From positions 1-64,000 of the forward strand of contig JAGOAX010000015.1 of the NCBI GenBank assembly GCA_017983695.1: 64,000 bases of DNA. Reading direction: 5' to 3'. Source of the stretch: Ferruginibacter sp. Its GTDB lineage: Bacteria; Bacteroidota; Bacteroidia; Chitinophagales; Chitinophagaceae. Position numbers and translations under genes: made by a program. The first letter of the stretch is position 1, and every line of letters starts with the position of its first letter. Below, piece by piece: positions 18,101 to 26,089 of the stretch. The notes under the pieces were generated by a model. It worked only from the letters and a program-made list of their open reading frames with translations, was not told the DNA's origin and ran no database searches.

Positions 18101-18460
18101 GCTGTGCTTAATGCCTCAGCTGTTCCTGTTGATACTTATGAAAAAGTTTTGGCAATACAGCAAAAGCTTGATGATATCAATAAGAAATTTAACGGTGATG
18201 GGTTACGGGCAAGATATGAATCTACAGCACCAATTTCTTTAAAGGGAAGGGTTGATATGATAACAGGTGCATTGTGGAGTACCACTGCTGCATCTACCGA
18301 AACATTTAAAACATCTTATAATATTGCAGCAGATGGATTTGAGGCAATACTCAATTCATTGCGTTTGGCGACTGAAGATATCAAACAACTGGAAATGATA
18401 TTGGAGAAATATAAAGCACCTTATACACCGGGCCGCCTGCCGGATTGGAAAAAGAACTAG
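15176..18460 (+). CDS. Secreted BNR/Asp-box repeat protein (sortilin/VPS10-like beta-propeller), paralogue 1
   Basis: The 1094-residue protein has a signal peptide (residues 1-21, ending in TFAQK), then a large propeller region (about 45-740). The propeller is studded with Asp-box motifs such as YKSEDGGKSW, YKTNDGGKTW and LKTTDGGKTW. A charged helical linker follows (KEKQKKGED region), then a beta-rich C-terminal part ending in PYTPGRLP. It is often annotated as glycosyl hydrolase or WD40/YVTN/BNR-like, but no catalytic glycosidase residues could be identified, so an enzymatic role is unproven. It lies in tandem with a close paralogue 87 bases downstream. Confidence 0.85.
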   Translation: MGITKTFFAAAFLIISPATFAQKKIDTVAKAKSGDSLKNISLAGLNFRSIGPAVTGGRVVDIAVNPNNTSEYFVASGHGSLWKTANNGTTFSPAFDNQSSFAMGAVKIDPSNTNVVWAGTGEHNNQSNVIYGDGVYKSEDGGKSWKNMGLQNSEHIGGIVIDPANSNTVYVAAYGSMRNSGGDRGIYKTNDGGKTWRRVLFVSENTGCFEVHMDPRNSTRLYAVAHQRMRKGYTGIGGGDETAIYRTVDSGATWQKAMRGLPAENIGRIGMAISPANPDIVYALVQAKEGSGLYKSTNRGVTWSKQSGYGSAYPFYMQKIYADPKDENKIYSMDLLIQVSKDGGKTFSALGEKFKHVDNHVLWIDPSNTRHLISGNDGGIYETWDMGQNWDFKSRMPIAEIYKVSTDNATPFYNVYIGTQDNNSLGGPSRTVNSSGISNYDWVFTLGGDGFETQADWKDANTLYVQSQNGGLVRYDKKSGEALFIQPVNLIDSGYRFDWDAPLLISKHNNKRVYFAANKIFRTNDQGNSWDIISGDLTRGVPQQMQKLMGKSWSIDELASKGSLANITAIAESPLDENILYSGSGDGLIYYTTDGGKIWNKAISLPGITEFTRVHHIVASAHNKLVAYAACHAFTYGDYKPYLLKTTDGGKTWVSITANLPVKGSTYTVAEDHVKPDLLFVGTQFGLHFTTDGGKEWIKFTNGLPTTTVMDIEIQKRENDLVVSTFGRGVYILDDYTPLRNLTKENLQKTAAIFPVKDALMYVEANPFGFRGKGFQGAGFFTSPNPDLGATFTYFIKDEIKTLKQKRRDAEKEKQKKGEDIDYPAYDVLKKEAEQPAPYLLFTIADEQGNIIRKIKTDISKGVNRLTWDMRYLPFTPVSFTPFDDNYAWNEPDKGYMVVPGTYKVTLQKFEDGKFTELSAPQTFKCVPLNNNALAAADKTELNNFNKKVAELTRAMSGAEEYRNELVAKLPYMKQAVLNASAVPVDTYEKVLAIQQKLDDINKKFNGDGLRARYESTAPISLKGRVDMITGALWSTTAASTETFKTSYNIAADGFEAILNSLRLATEDIKQLEMILEKYKAPYTPGRLPDWKKN

Positions 18461-18475
18461 GCAAAAAACGTTCTC

Positions 18476-18516
18476 AGTTGATTAAATGAATGGAATCTCC
18501 TTTCATTTAATCAACT
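18476..18516 (+). terminator. Strong hairpin between the two BNR paralogues
   Basis: An 18-bp stem with one mismatch (left arm 18476-18493, right arm 18499-18516, loop AATCT) lies 15 bases after the stop of the first paralogue. The stem is AT-rich (GTTGATTAAATGAA type) and is followed by a T/A-rich run, not a pure T-tract. It may be a terminator or a transcript-processing or attenuation element between paired genes. Confidence 0.55.
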
Positions 18517-18547
18517 TATATTTATTATTGAATTCAAAACTATTTTT

Positions 18548-21500
18548 ATGAGATCAGCTACTTCCTGTTTTTTATTAATACTCCTTTCATTTTTTGCAGC
18601 AGCACAAAAAAAAACAGACCCTGTTTCAAAACCCAAAGGCCAGGATTCATTAAAAAATATTTCCCTGGCAGGTCTCAGCTTCAGAAGTGTGGGACCGGCT
18701 ATTACTTCGGGCCGCATTGCCGATATAGCTGTTAATCCAAATAACCATAGCGAATATTATGTGGCTGCAGCTGCCGGTGGTGTTTGGAAAACCGGCAATG
18801 CCGGTATAACCTATAACCCGATTTTTGATGGCGAAGGATCTTTTTCAATTGGATGTTTGGCTATTGATCCTACCAACACCAATGTAGTTTGGGTAGGCAG
18901 TGGCGAAAACAATAATCAAAGAGTGGTGGCTTATGGCGATGGTATTTATAAATCGGAAGATGGGGGCAAGAGTTTTAAAAATATGGGTTTAAAAAACTCC
19001 GAACATATTGGCCGTATAGCTATTGACCCAACCAACAGCGATATTGTGTATGTAGCAGCTTATGGCCCTGTATGGAAATCGGGTGGCGAAAGAGGAATTT
19101 ACAAAACTACCGATGGAGGTAAAACCTGGAAACAGGTTTTAAATGTAAGTGAGCATACCGGTTTTAATGAAGTGATGGTTGATCCACGCCATCCAAATAT
19201 TGTTTATGCAGCAGCACATCAGCGCCAGCGCAAAGTGTTTACTTATATTGGCGGTGGCCCCGAATCTGCTTTGTATAAAAGTACCGATGGAGGCACTACC
19301 TGGAATAAAATGATGAGCGGCTTACCTAAGGTAGATTTAGGCAGAATCGGTTTGAATTATTCACCGGTTAACCCCGATGTTTTATATGCTGTTGTAGAAG
19401 CAACTGAAGGTAAGGGTGGTGTTTTTAAAAGCACCGACCGTGGTGCCAGCTGGGAAAAACAAAGCGGCTACTCAAGCAGTGGCAATTATTATCAAAAGAT
19501 CTTTTGCGATCCAAAAGATGTGAACAAGGTTTTTGTTATCAATACCTACATGGGTGTAAGTAAAGATGGCGGTAAAACTTTTACAAATCTTGGTGAAAAA
19601 AGCAAGCACATAGATAACCATGTTATCTGGATAAATCCCTATAACACCGATCACTACCTGGTAGGTTGTGATGGTGGCGTGTACGAAAGTTTTGATGCTG
19701 CAGCTAACTGGAATTTTAAAGCCAACCTGCCGGTAACGCAGTTTTATAAAGTGGCTACTGATAATGCTTTTCCTTTTTATCATATTCATGGTGGTACGCA
19801 GGATAACTTCAGTATTGGCGGCCCCTCACGTACAAACAGTTCAAACGGCATTTTTAATTCCGATTGGTATTTTACCAGCATTGGCGATGGTTTTGAAAGC
19901 CAGGTAGATCAAGCCAATCCTGATATTGTATATGCTGAATCGCAATACGGCGGCCTTAACCGGTACGATAAAAAAAGCGGTGAATTTTTAGATATTAAAC
20001 CCATTGAGCAGGAAGGCGAAGCAGCTTACCGCTGGAACTGGGATGCTCCTTTGCATATTTCTAAATACGATAACAAGCGACTGTACTTTGGTGCTAATAA
20101 ATTATTCCGTACCGATGACCGGGGCAATACCTGGAAAATATTAAGCGGCGATTTAAGCAGGCAGATTGACAGGAATAAACTGGAAGTAATGGGTAAAGTG
20201 TGGAGTGTGGATGCGGTTGCAAAAAATGGATCAACCGATATTTACGGACAAACAACAACCATTGCCGAATCGCAGTTTGATGAGAATACTATTTATGTTG
20301 GAACTGATGATGGATTGATACAAGTAACAAACGATGGAGGTAAAACCTGGACAAAGGTTGATGGCATTGCAGGTGTTCCGGAACGGACTTATGTAAACCA
20401 AATCATCGCATCACAACACGATAGAAATGTAGCTTATGCAACTTTCAATCATCACCGCTATGGCGATTTTCATCCTTACGTGTATAAAACAACCGATGGA
20501 GGTAAAACCTGGAAAGCCATTCAAAATAATTTACCCGAAAGAGGTACTGCTTATACAATTGCCGAAGATCATGTAAATGCAAACCTGCTTTTTGTAGGTA
20601 CCGAGTTTGGTTTGTATTTCAGTGTTGATGGCGGGCAGGAGTGGGTGCCGCTTAAAAACGGGTTACCAACTATTGCTGTAAAAGATATTACTATTCAAAA
20701 AAGAGAAAATGATTTGGTGCTGGCAACTTTTGGCCGTGGCTTTTATGTGCTGGATGATTATACACCCCTGCGTAATTTTAAGAAAGAAGATCTTACCAAA
20801 GCAGCAACTATCTATCCTGTAAAAGATGCGTTGATGTTTATAGAATCATTGCCTTTGGGAGTAAGTGGCAAGGGTTTTTTGGGCGAAAGTTTTTTTACGA
20901 CCCCTAATCCTAAAGTAGGTGCGGTATTTACTTATTATTTAAAAGAAGATATTAAAACAATCAAAGAAAAAAGACGAGAAGCGGAGAAAGAAAAAATTAA
21001 AAAAGGCGAAGCACCTTATTATCCTTCAATAGATTCTTTACGTTTGGAAGATGAACAACCTGTACCGCATTTATTATTTACAGTAACAGATGAAAGCAAT
21101 AATGTGGTACGCCGCATAAAAGCTCCTGCAAAAAAAGGGATGAGCAGAATTGTTTGGGATTTTCGCTATGCGCCTTTTGGCCCCGTTGATTTTACCCAGT
21201 TTGATGAATCCCTGGCATTTAGTTCTCCTGAAGTAGGCTATATGGCCCTGCCAGGAAATTATAAAGTATCCCTTAGTAAGTTTGAAGATGGAATTTATGT
21301 AGAGTTGGTTGCAGCGCAGCCATTCAAAGCTGTAGCGCTTAATAATACAACACTACCTGCAACTGATAAAAAAGCGTTGGAAGATTTTTGTAAACAGGTT
21401 GCAGAATTAAGAAGAGTAAGTACTGTAGCTGATGCATACAGGAATGAAATGGTCAATAAGATCAAATACATAAAACAGGCCATTATTGAAACACCAAAAT

Positions 21501-21838
21501 TGCCGGTTGATATTTCCAAAACAATTGCAGCGCTTAAAAAAAGATTAACTGATGTAAATACAAAACTGAATGGCGATGCAACTGTAGCAAGAAGAGAGTT
21601 TGAAACAGTACCATCCATCAATAAACGGATAGGAGGGATTGTAGGAGCGCTGTGGTCAACTACGGCAGCACCAACCACCACCTTTATCAGTTCTTACCAG
21701 GCAGCTGCAAGGCAGTTTACACCAGTGTATAATGAATTGAAATCAATAGGTGAGGAGATAAGAAATTTGGAGAACATACTGGAAAGTAATAAAGCACCTT
21801 ATACACCGGGCCGCTTGCCGGAATGGAAGGGGAATTAA
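18548..21838 (+). CDS. Secreted BNR/Asp-box repeat protein (sortilin/VPS10-like beta-propeller), paralogue 2
   Basis: The 1096-residue protein is collinear with the preceding gene from the signal peptide to the closing PYTPGRLP motif. They share blocks such as SLKNISLAGL, QKRENDLV and EDHV. It carries the same Asp-box repeats (YKSEDGGKSF, YKTTDGGKTW, YKSTDGGTTW) and the same Lys/Glu-rich linker near residue 810. The two arose by tandem duplication and have since diverged substantially. The product is probably periplasmic or cell-surface. The family is linked to beta-propeller binding; substrate and catalysis are unknown. Confidence 0.85.
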   Translation: MRSATSCFLLILLSFFAAAQKKTDPVSKPKGQDSLKNISLAGLSFRSVGPAITSGRIADIAVNPNNHSEYYVAAAAGGVWKTGNAGITYNPIFDGEGSFSIGCLAIDPTNTNVVWVGSGENNNQRVVAYGDGIYKSEDGGKSFKNMGLKNSEHIGRIAIDPTNSDIVYVAAYGPVWKSGGERGIYKTTDGGKTWKQVLNVSEHTGFNEVMVDPRHPNIVYAAAHQRQRKVFTYIGGGPESALYKSTDGGTTWNKMMSGLPKVDLGRIGLNYSPVNPDVLYAVVEATEGKGGVFKSTDRGASWEKQSGYSSSGNYYQKIFCDPKDVNKVFVINTYMGVSKDGGKTFTNLGEKSKHIDNHVIWINPYNTDHYLVGCDGGVYESFDAAANWNFKANLPVTQFYKVATDNAFPFYHIHGGTQDNFSIGGPSRTNSSNGIFNSDWYFTSIGDGFESQVDQANPDIVYAESQYGGLNRYDKKSGEFLDIKPIEQEGEAAYRWNWDAPLHISKYDNKRLYFGANKLFRTDDRGNTWKILSGDLSRQIDRNKLEVMGKVWSVDAVAKNGSTDIYGQTTTIAESQFDENTIYVGTDDGLIQVTNDGGKTWTKVDGIAGVPERTYVNQIIASQHDRNVAYATFNHHRYGDFHPYVYKTTDGGKTWKAIQNNLPERGTAYTIAEDHVNANLLFVGTEFGLYFSVDGGQEWVPLKNGLPTIAVKDITIQKRENDLVLATFGRGFYVLDDYTPLRNFKKEDLTKAATIYPVKDALMFIESLPLGVSGKGFLGESFFTTPNPKVGAVFTYYLKEDIKTIKEKRREAEKEKIKKGEAPYYPSIDSLRLEDEQPVPHLLFTVTDESNNVVRRIKAPAKKGMSRIVWDFRYAPFGPVDFTQFDESLAFSSPEVGYMALPGNYKVSLSKFEDGIYVELVAAQPFKAVALNNTTLPATDKKALEDFCKQVAELRRVSTVADAYRNEMVNKIKYIKQAIIETPKLPVDISKTIAALKKRLTDVNTKLNGDATVARREFETVPSINKRIGGIVGALWSTTAAPTTTFISSYQAAARQFTPVYNELKSIGEEIRNLENILESNKAPYTPGRLPEWKGN

Positions 21839-21872
21839 TTTTCTGCTGTTATTTCCATTGTATTGTTTTTAT

Positions 21873-21904
21873 AAGGTTGCCAACTTTCAAAAAGCTGCAA
21901 CCTT
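21873..21904 (+). terminator. Possible weak terminator after the BNR pair
   Basis: An 8-bp stem, AAGGTTGC (21873-21880) with GCAACCTT (21897-21904), lies 35 bases after the second paralogue. The loop is long (16 bases) and no T-tract follows, so termination is uncertain. Confidence 0.35.
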
Positions 21905-21962
21905 TGTGAAGAAAATTATCTGTTATAATAAATCAAATCAATTTTACAGATTGAACTTTCTT

Positions 21963-22023
21963 ATCTGTGTTAATCAGTAAATCCGTGGCTAAATTCCTTC
22001 TGTGTTTCTGTGCCTCAGTGGCA
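21963..22023. repeat. Degenerate TCTGTG-type low-complexity stretch
   Basis: This stretch contains CTGTGTTAATCAG, ATCCGTGGC and TGTGTTTCTGTGCC, a degenerate repetition of CTGTG/CCGTGGC units. A similar unit (GCTGTGTTTCAGTGGC) lies at about 29627-29642. Such text occurs commonly between genes in Bacteroidota. It lies upstream of the repressor promoter. Confidence 0.4.
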
Positions 22024-22039
22024 AATCAAAAAAATAAAT

Positions 22040-22084
22040 TTTGACAAACTAAAATAATTAGTATATTTGTGCTAATCAAATTAG
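22040..22084 (+). promoter_or_regulatory. Promoter with two dyad operators for the S24-type repressor gene
   Basis: A -33 TTTG (22040-22043) and a perfect -7 TATATTTG (22062-22069) make a consensus Bacteroidota promoter. Two dyads built from CTAA/TTAG half-sites surround the -7 box: ACTAA-N5-TTAGT (22048-22062) and CTAAT-N3-ATTAG (22072-22084), with centres 23 bp apart. Repressor bound at either would occlude the promoter. This is what an autoregulated phage-type repressor would be expected to have. Confidence 0.65.
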
Positions 22085-22091
22085 TTGTGCT

Positions 22092-22847
22092 ATGTCAACA
22101 GCCGGACAAAATCTGAAATACTTACGCAAACTCCGTGGATGGACACAGGAGGAATTTGCCATCAAGCTTGGTATCAAACGTTCTTTAATTGGAGCTTATG
22201 AAGAAGAACGTGCCGATCCCAGGATTGATATTCTTGAAATTGTTGGTGATATCTTCAAGCTTAGTCTTGATGAATTATTACTGAAAGATTTAAGTGATAC
22301 AGGCAGTAGTTATTTAGCCAAACGACGACAGCAAAAAATGATGAGTGCCGACAGGAACCTGATTCATTTTGTTCCTGTAAAAGCAGCAGCCGGTTACCTG
22401 GCTGGTTATGCGGATAGTGAATTTATTGATGAACTCAATACTTTTACCTTGCCTATGCTGGCAGGCGGTAATTACCGTGCTTTTGAAATTATTGGCGATA
22501 GTATGTTGCCCACACCAAGTGGTAGTATAATTGTTGGCGAAAAGGTAGAAGGCGGTATGGATGATATCAAAAATAATATGGCCTATATAGTTGTAAGCCG
22601 TAATGAAGGTATCGTTTATAAAAGAATAGTAAAAAGTAATAAGGCTAAAAATAAATTGACGCTTGTAAGTGATAATCCGCAATACCAGCCTTACCAGGTA
22701 AATGCCGATGATGTAGTGGAATTATGGCAGGCACAGAGTGTAATCAGTAAAGTAACAGTGCAGCAACGCTGGGATGTGAATTCGCTTGCCAACCTGGTGA
22801 ATAACTTGCAGGACCAGGTAAGTACGTTGAAGAAAAAAATGAATTAG
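22092..22847 (+). CDS. XRE-family repressor with S24 (LexA-like) peptidase domain
   Basis: The 251-residue protein has an N-terminal helix-turn-helix (about residues 8-62) and a C-terminal S24 domain. The nucleophile Ser137 is in GDSMLP, the general-base Lys177 in VYKRI, and a plausible self-cleavage site is Ala100-Gly101, 36 residues before the Ser, as in LexA. A short coiled coil ends the protein. It should repress its own and perhaps other genes until cleavage is stimulated by activated RecA or other stress. No prophage genes are near, so it is either a domesticated phage repressor or a host stress regulator. Confidence 0.88.
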   Translation: MSTAGQNLKYLRKLRGWTQEEFAIKLGIKRSLIGAYEEERADPRIDILEIVGDIFKLSLDELLLKDLSDTGSSYLAKRRQQKMMSADRNLIHFVPVKAAAGYLAGYADSEFIDELNTFTLPMLAGGNYRAFEIIGDSMLPTPSGSIIVGEKVEGGMDDIKNNMAYIVVSRNEGIVYKRIVKSNKAKNKLTLVSDNPQYQPYQVNADDVVELWQAQSVISKVTVQQRWDVNSLANLVNNLQDQVSTLKKKMN

Positions 22848-23054
22848 AATTTATACACCTTATGAATCTTTAGTTACCGGCTGTAGCGGACCTGGAATTT
22901 ATAACAGGATTCGTTACAGTCACCGGAAACTTTTAAACTCCAATTTCTTATTAATTTAATGATATAAAAAATGCAATCTTAAAATTGTACAGGCATTATT
23001 TTGTGTATGCTATTTTACCAGATTTTTAAATAATAAATAAAATACCAGGCGGCC

Positions 23055-23525
23055 ATGAATGCAAAAGAATTATTGATACTGAATTTTGAAGAAGTACGGC
23101 GGCGCAGCATAAAAGTATGGAAGGGAGTTGACGAAGAACTATTGTACTGGCGACCCGATGCAGATGCCATGAGTTGTATAGAAATGGTGAGGCATGTACT
23201 GGAAGGAGAGAATATTTATCATCATATTATTTTGCACCGTGGCGAATTGGGAGCATTTGAAAGTCCTTTAAAAAGTAACCCGTTTTCAACAATAGATGAC
23301 GAATTAAAATATGCCCAGCCCTACCGTGAAAAATTTTTGCAAATGGTAAATGGGTTAACTGTTAAAGAGCTGGATGAGGTTTATATTACCCGTACCGTAT
23401 TAAAACAACACCGCAAACTGGGAGATTACCTGTTACGCATTGCTTACCACGAAGCAGTACATGCAGGGCAGCTCTTAGATTACCTGCGTACAGCAAAAGT
23501 AGCCCGGCCCAAAATCTGGGATTGA
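23055..23525 (+). CDS. DinB-like four-helix protein
   Basis: The 156-residue product fits the DinB/YfiT-like metalloenzyme fold. A histidine lies in helix 2 (MVRHVLEGENIYHH) and a paired His motif near the C-terminus (YHEAVHAGQLLDYLR), the usual metal-binding triad. Many family members are bacillithiol- or other thiol-dependent S-transferases, which would agree with the presence of bshC at 43373-44971. That link is an inference. It stands alone between the repressor and ssb. Confidence 0.8.
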   Translation: MNAKELLILNFEEVRRRSIKVWKGVDEELLYWRPDADAMSCIEMVRHVLEGENIYHHIILHRGELGAFESPLKSNPFSTIDDELKYAQPYREKFLQMVNGLTVKELDEVYITRTVLKQHRKLGDYLLRIAYHEAVHAGQLLDYLRTAKVARPKIWD

Positions 23526-23698
23526 AAATGCAGCAGGATATTGAGAATCCAAAGGGAAATGTAAATAATAAGCAAGACATCCTTTGCAGTTTGGTGGGAA
23601 ACTTGTCAACTTATACTTTGGGTAACAACAGTTCTTTGTAAATTAAATTCATAATTTTAAATACAGATACATCGATTAACAATTAAAAACACACCATT

Positions 23699-24151
23699 AT
23701 GATTAAGTTACAGGTTATTGGCAATCTTGGTAAAGATTGTATTGTAAAAGAAGTGAACGGTAAAACCGTTATTAATTTCAGCGTAGCACATTCAGAGCGC
23801 TACAAAGATGTACAGGGAAATCAAAAAGAAAGGACTACCTGGGTGGAATGTGCTTACTGGACAGATAAAACTGCAGTAGCACAGTATTTAATGAAAGGCA
23901 AAACAGTTTATGCCGAAGGTTCGCCGGAAGCAGATGCCTACACCAACAAAGAAGGACAGGTGGCAGCTACATTACGCATGAGGGTACAAAATATTCAGCT
24001 GCTTGGTGGTGGTGGTCCCGGCGATAATCAACAGGGCGCTAGCCAGGGAGCCGGTTATAACACTGGTAATGTAAGTCATCAATCCAATACCGTGGCACCG
24101 GTTGCAAGAATTGCAGATAATGTGCCAGCTACTGATGATCTTCCTTTTTAA
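23699..24151 (+). CDS. ssb: Single-stranded DNA-binding protein
   Basis: The 150-residue protein has an N-terminal OB-fold (MIKLQVIGNLGKDC to about residue 105), including the typical WVECAYW and VYAEG segments. A Gly/Gln/Asn-rich linker follows, then the acidic C-terminal tail TDDLPF that recruits replication and repair proteins. It is cytoplasmic and nucleoid-associated. It ends 20 bases before a clear intrinsic terminator at 24172-24201. Confidence 0.96.
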   Translation: MIKLQVIGNLGKDCIVKEVNGKTVINFSVAHSERYKDVQGNQKERTTWVECAYWTDKTAVAQYLMKGKTVYAEGSPEADAYTNKEGQVAATLRMRVQNIQLLGGGGPGDNQQGASQGAGYNTGNVSHQSNTVAPVARIADNVPATDDLPF

Positions 24152-24171
24152 TAGTTAGTAATATTGATTTT

Positions 24172-24201
24172 AACGACGCAATGACATTGCGTCGTTTTTT
24201 T
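24172..24201 (+). terminator. Intrinsic terminator after ssb
   Basis: Stem AACGACGCAA (24172-24181) with TTGCGTCGTT (24187-24196), loop TGACA, followed by a run of T residues. Confidence 0.9.
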
Positions 24202-24249
24202 ATTGATCAAATATATGTGGGTAGAATATTTTTAAAACCATAGTATAAC

Positions 24250-24285
24250 AACAATGCCCCGAAATTTTCCGGGGCATTGTTTATT
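24250..24285. terminator. Bidirectional terminator between ssb and the amino acid permease
   Basis: A 12-bp stem, AACAATGCCCCG (24250-24261) with CGGGGCATTGTT (24270-24281), has an A-run on one side and T-rich sequence on the other. It can serve the minus-strand permease gene ending at 24300 and readthrough from ssb. Confidence 0.8.
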
Positions 24286-24299
24286 TTGACAAAAAGATA

Positions 24300-25952
24300 T
24301 TAACTCTCACTTTCATCTCTGCCAAGCTTTCTTCCAAAAACTCCAAAGTGAACAACAGCAAAAGCTAAAGAAATATAAAGAAGTGTTCTGTCAGTATCAA
24401 AACCTACAGTGTATTGATGTAAAAATCCAACAACAATCAGTAAAGCAGAAAGTGCCAGCCCGGTATATCTTGCTACTTTCATTCCTTTTCTGTTATTGGT
24501 GCCATTACCCAAATTACTGTGCTTTGCGCCATACACTAAATAAATATCCATTCCAATCAGCATCCATACCAATAAACGAATCCAGGTATCCATTGGCAGG
24601 AATACCATCATAAATAAACAAACGAATATGCCTAAAATAGGAACCAATGGAACTAATGGTGTTTTAAAGGCTCTTGGAAGTTCAGGCATTTTTTTACGCA
24701 TCACCCATACGCCAATACATACTAATATAAAAGCGAATAGTGTTCCAATACTTGTCATTTCTCCAACAACTCTTGCAGGTACAAAAGCTGCAAAAAGGCT
24801 TACAAAAACCATAAACAATAAATTGCTTTTTGCAGGAGTTTGTGTTTTAGGATTAACAGCAGAAAAAATTCTTGGTATCAAACCATCTTTACTCATACTG
24901 AAGAAGACACGGCTTTGTCCCATTAACATCACTAAAATTACAGAAGCATATCCTGCAAGAATGGCTACAACAATTGCACGGTTTAACCAGGGGTAATCCG
25001 GCATTATAACGCCAGCTGCATCAGCTGTACCCATGTGGTCGATTGCAATCGCTACAGGAGCAATACCATCTTTACCTGCAAAAGTGGTGTAGCTGGTAAC
25101 ACCGGTCATTACGTGGGCAAATAAAATATATAGCACAGTACAAATAGCAAGTGAACCTAAAATACCCCATGGCATATCACGTTTTGGATTTTTGGCTTCC
25201 TGAGCAGCAGTACTAACCGCATCAAAACCAATGTAAGCAAAAAATACAATTGCAGCGGCCCTAACAATGCCACTAAATCCAAAGTAACCAAAGCTGCCTG
25301 AGTTATCAGGAATATAAGGATGGTAATTATCATTATTGATATATTTCCAACCCAGGAAAATAAATACCAATACCACGGCGATCTTTAATCCAACTATTAT
25401 AGAATTCACAAATGCACTTTCCTTAGTACCTTTCATTAATAAAAGGCTCATCAATACAATTATAAAAACAGCGGGTAAGTTTATAATACCACCATCCCAT
25501 GGACCAACGGTAAGGCTCTCGGGCAGGTGAATGTCAAACCCTGCAAGAAATTTTACCAGGTAACGGCTCCAGCTAATACCTACGGTTGCTGCACCAACAG
25601 CATATTCCAATACAAGATCCCATCCAATGATCCAGGCAATAAATTCACCCATGGTTGCATACGAATAAGTGTAAGCACTACCTGCAACCGGAATCATTGA
25701 TGCAAATTCAGCATAACATAATCCTGCAAAAAGGCAACCCAATGCTGCTACTACAAATGAAATGGTAATTGCCGGACCGGCATGATTTGCTGCTGCCATA
25801 CCTGTAATGGAAAATAAACCGGCTCCAATGATGGCTCCAATGCCTAAGGCAATTAATCCTCCGGCACCTAAAGTTCTTTTTAATGTATGGCTGCCAGTTT
25901 CCTGTGCTTCATTCATTAAAGCGTCCATTGGCTTTTTTACAAATAAACTCAT
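24300..25952 (-). CDS. APC-superfamily amino acid permease (cationic amino acid transporter type)
   Basis: The 550-residue protein has 12-14 membrane helices. Helix 1 carries the APC substrate-binding stretch GIGAIIGAGLFSITG, followed by CYAEFASMIPVAGSAYTYSYATMGE, split here as CYAEFASMIPVAGSAY and TYSYATMGE. The C-terminal pair of extra helices and the overall length fit the CAT-like bacterial group of amino acid transporters in the inner membrane. The substrate cannot be told from sequence. It is monocistronic, convergent with ssb and divergent from the dicarboxylate symporter gene. Confidence 0.9.
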   Translation of the reverse strand: MSLFVKKPMDALMNEAQETGSHTLKRTLGAGGLIALGIGAIIGAGLFSITGMAAANHAGPAITISFVVAALGCLFAGLCYAEFASMIPVAGSAYTYSYATMGEFIAWIIGWDLVLEYAVGAATVGISWSRYLVKFLAGFDIHLPESLTVGPWDGGIINLPAVFIIVLMSLLLMKGTKESAFVNSIIVGLKIAVVLVFIFLGWKYINNDNYHPYIPDNSGSFGYFGFSGIVRAAAIVFFAYIGFDAVSTAAQEAKNPKRDMPWGILGSLAICTVLYILFAHVMTGVTSYTTFAGKDGIAPVAIAIDHMGTADAAGVIMPDYPWLNRAIVVAILAGYASVILVMLMGQSRVFFSMSKDGLIPRIFSAVNPKTQTPAKSNLLFMVFVSLFAAFVPARVVGEMTSIGTLFAFILVCIGVWVMRKKMPELPRAFKTPLVPLVPILGIFVCLFMMVFLPMDTWIRLLVWMLIGMDIYLVYGAKHSNLGNGTNNRKGMKVARYTGLALSALLIVVGFLHQYTVGFDTDRTLLYISLAFAVVHFGVFGRKLGRDESES

Positions 25953-26089
25953 ATTGTTAGTTGGTTTTAATGAAAATGAATCGGAAAAATAAGCAATAAA
26001 TTTTTAAAAATGCCACCTGTCATACTTTTTTATAAGCTGCAGGTGTTTAACAGGTTTTAATATTATATTGCGTTATTAAATGTTATGCA

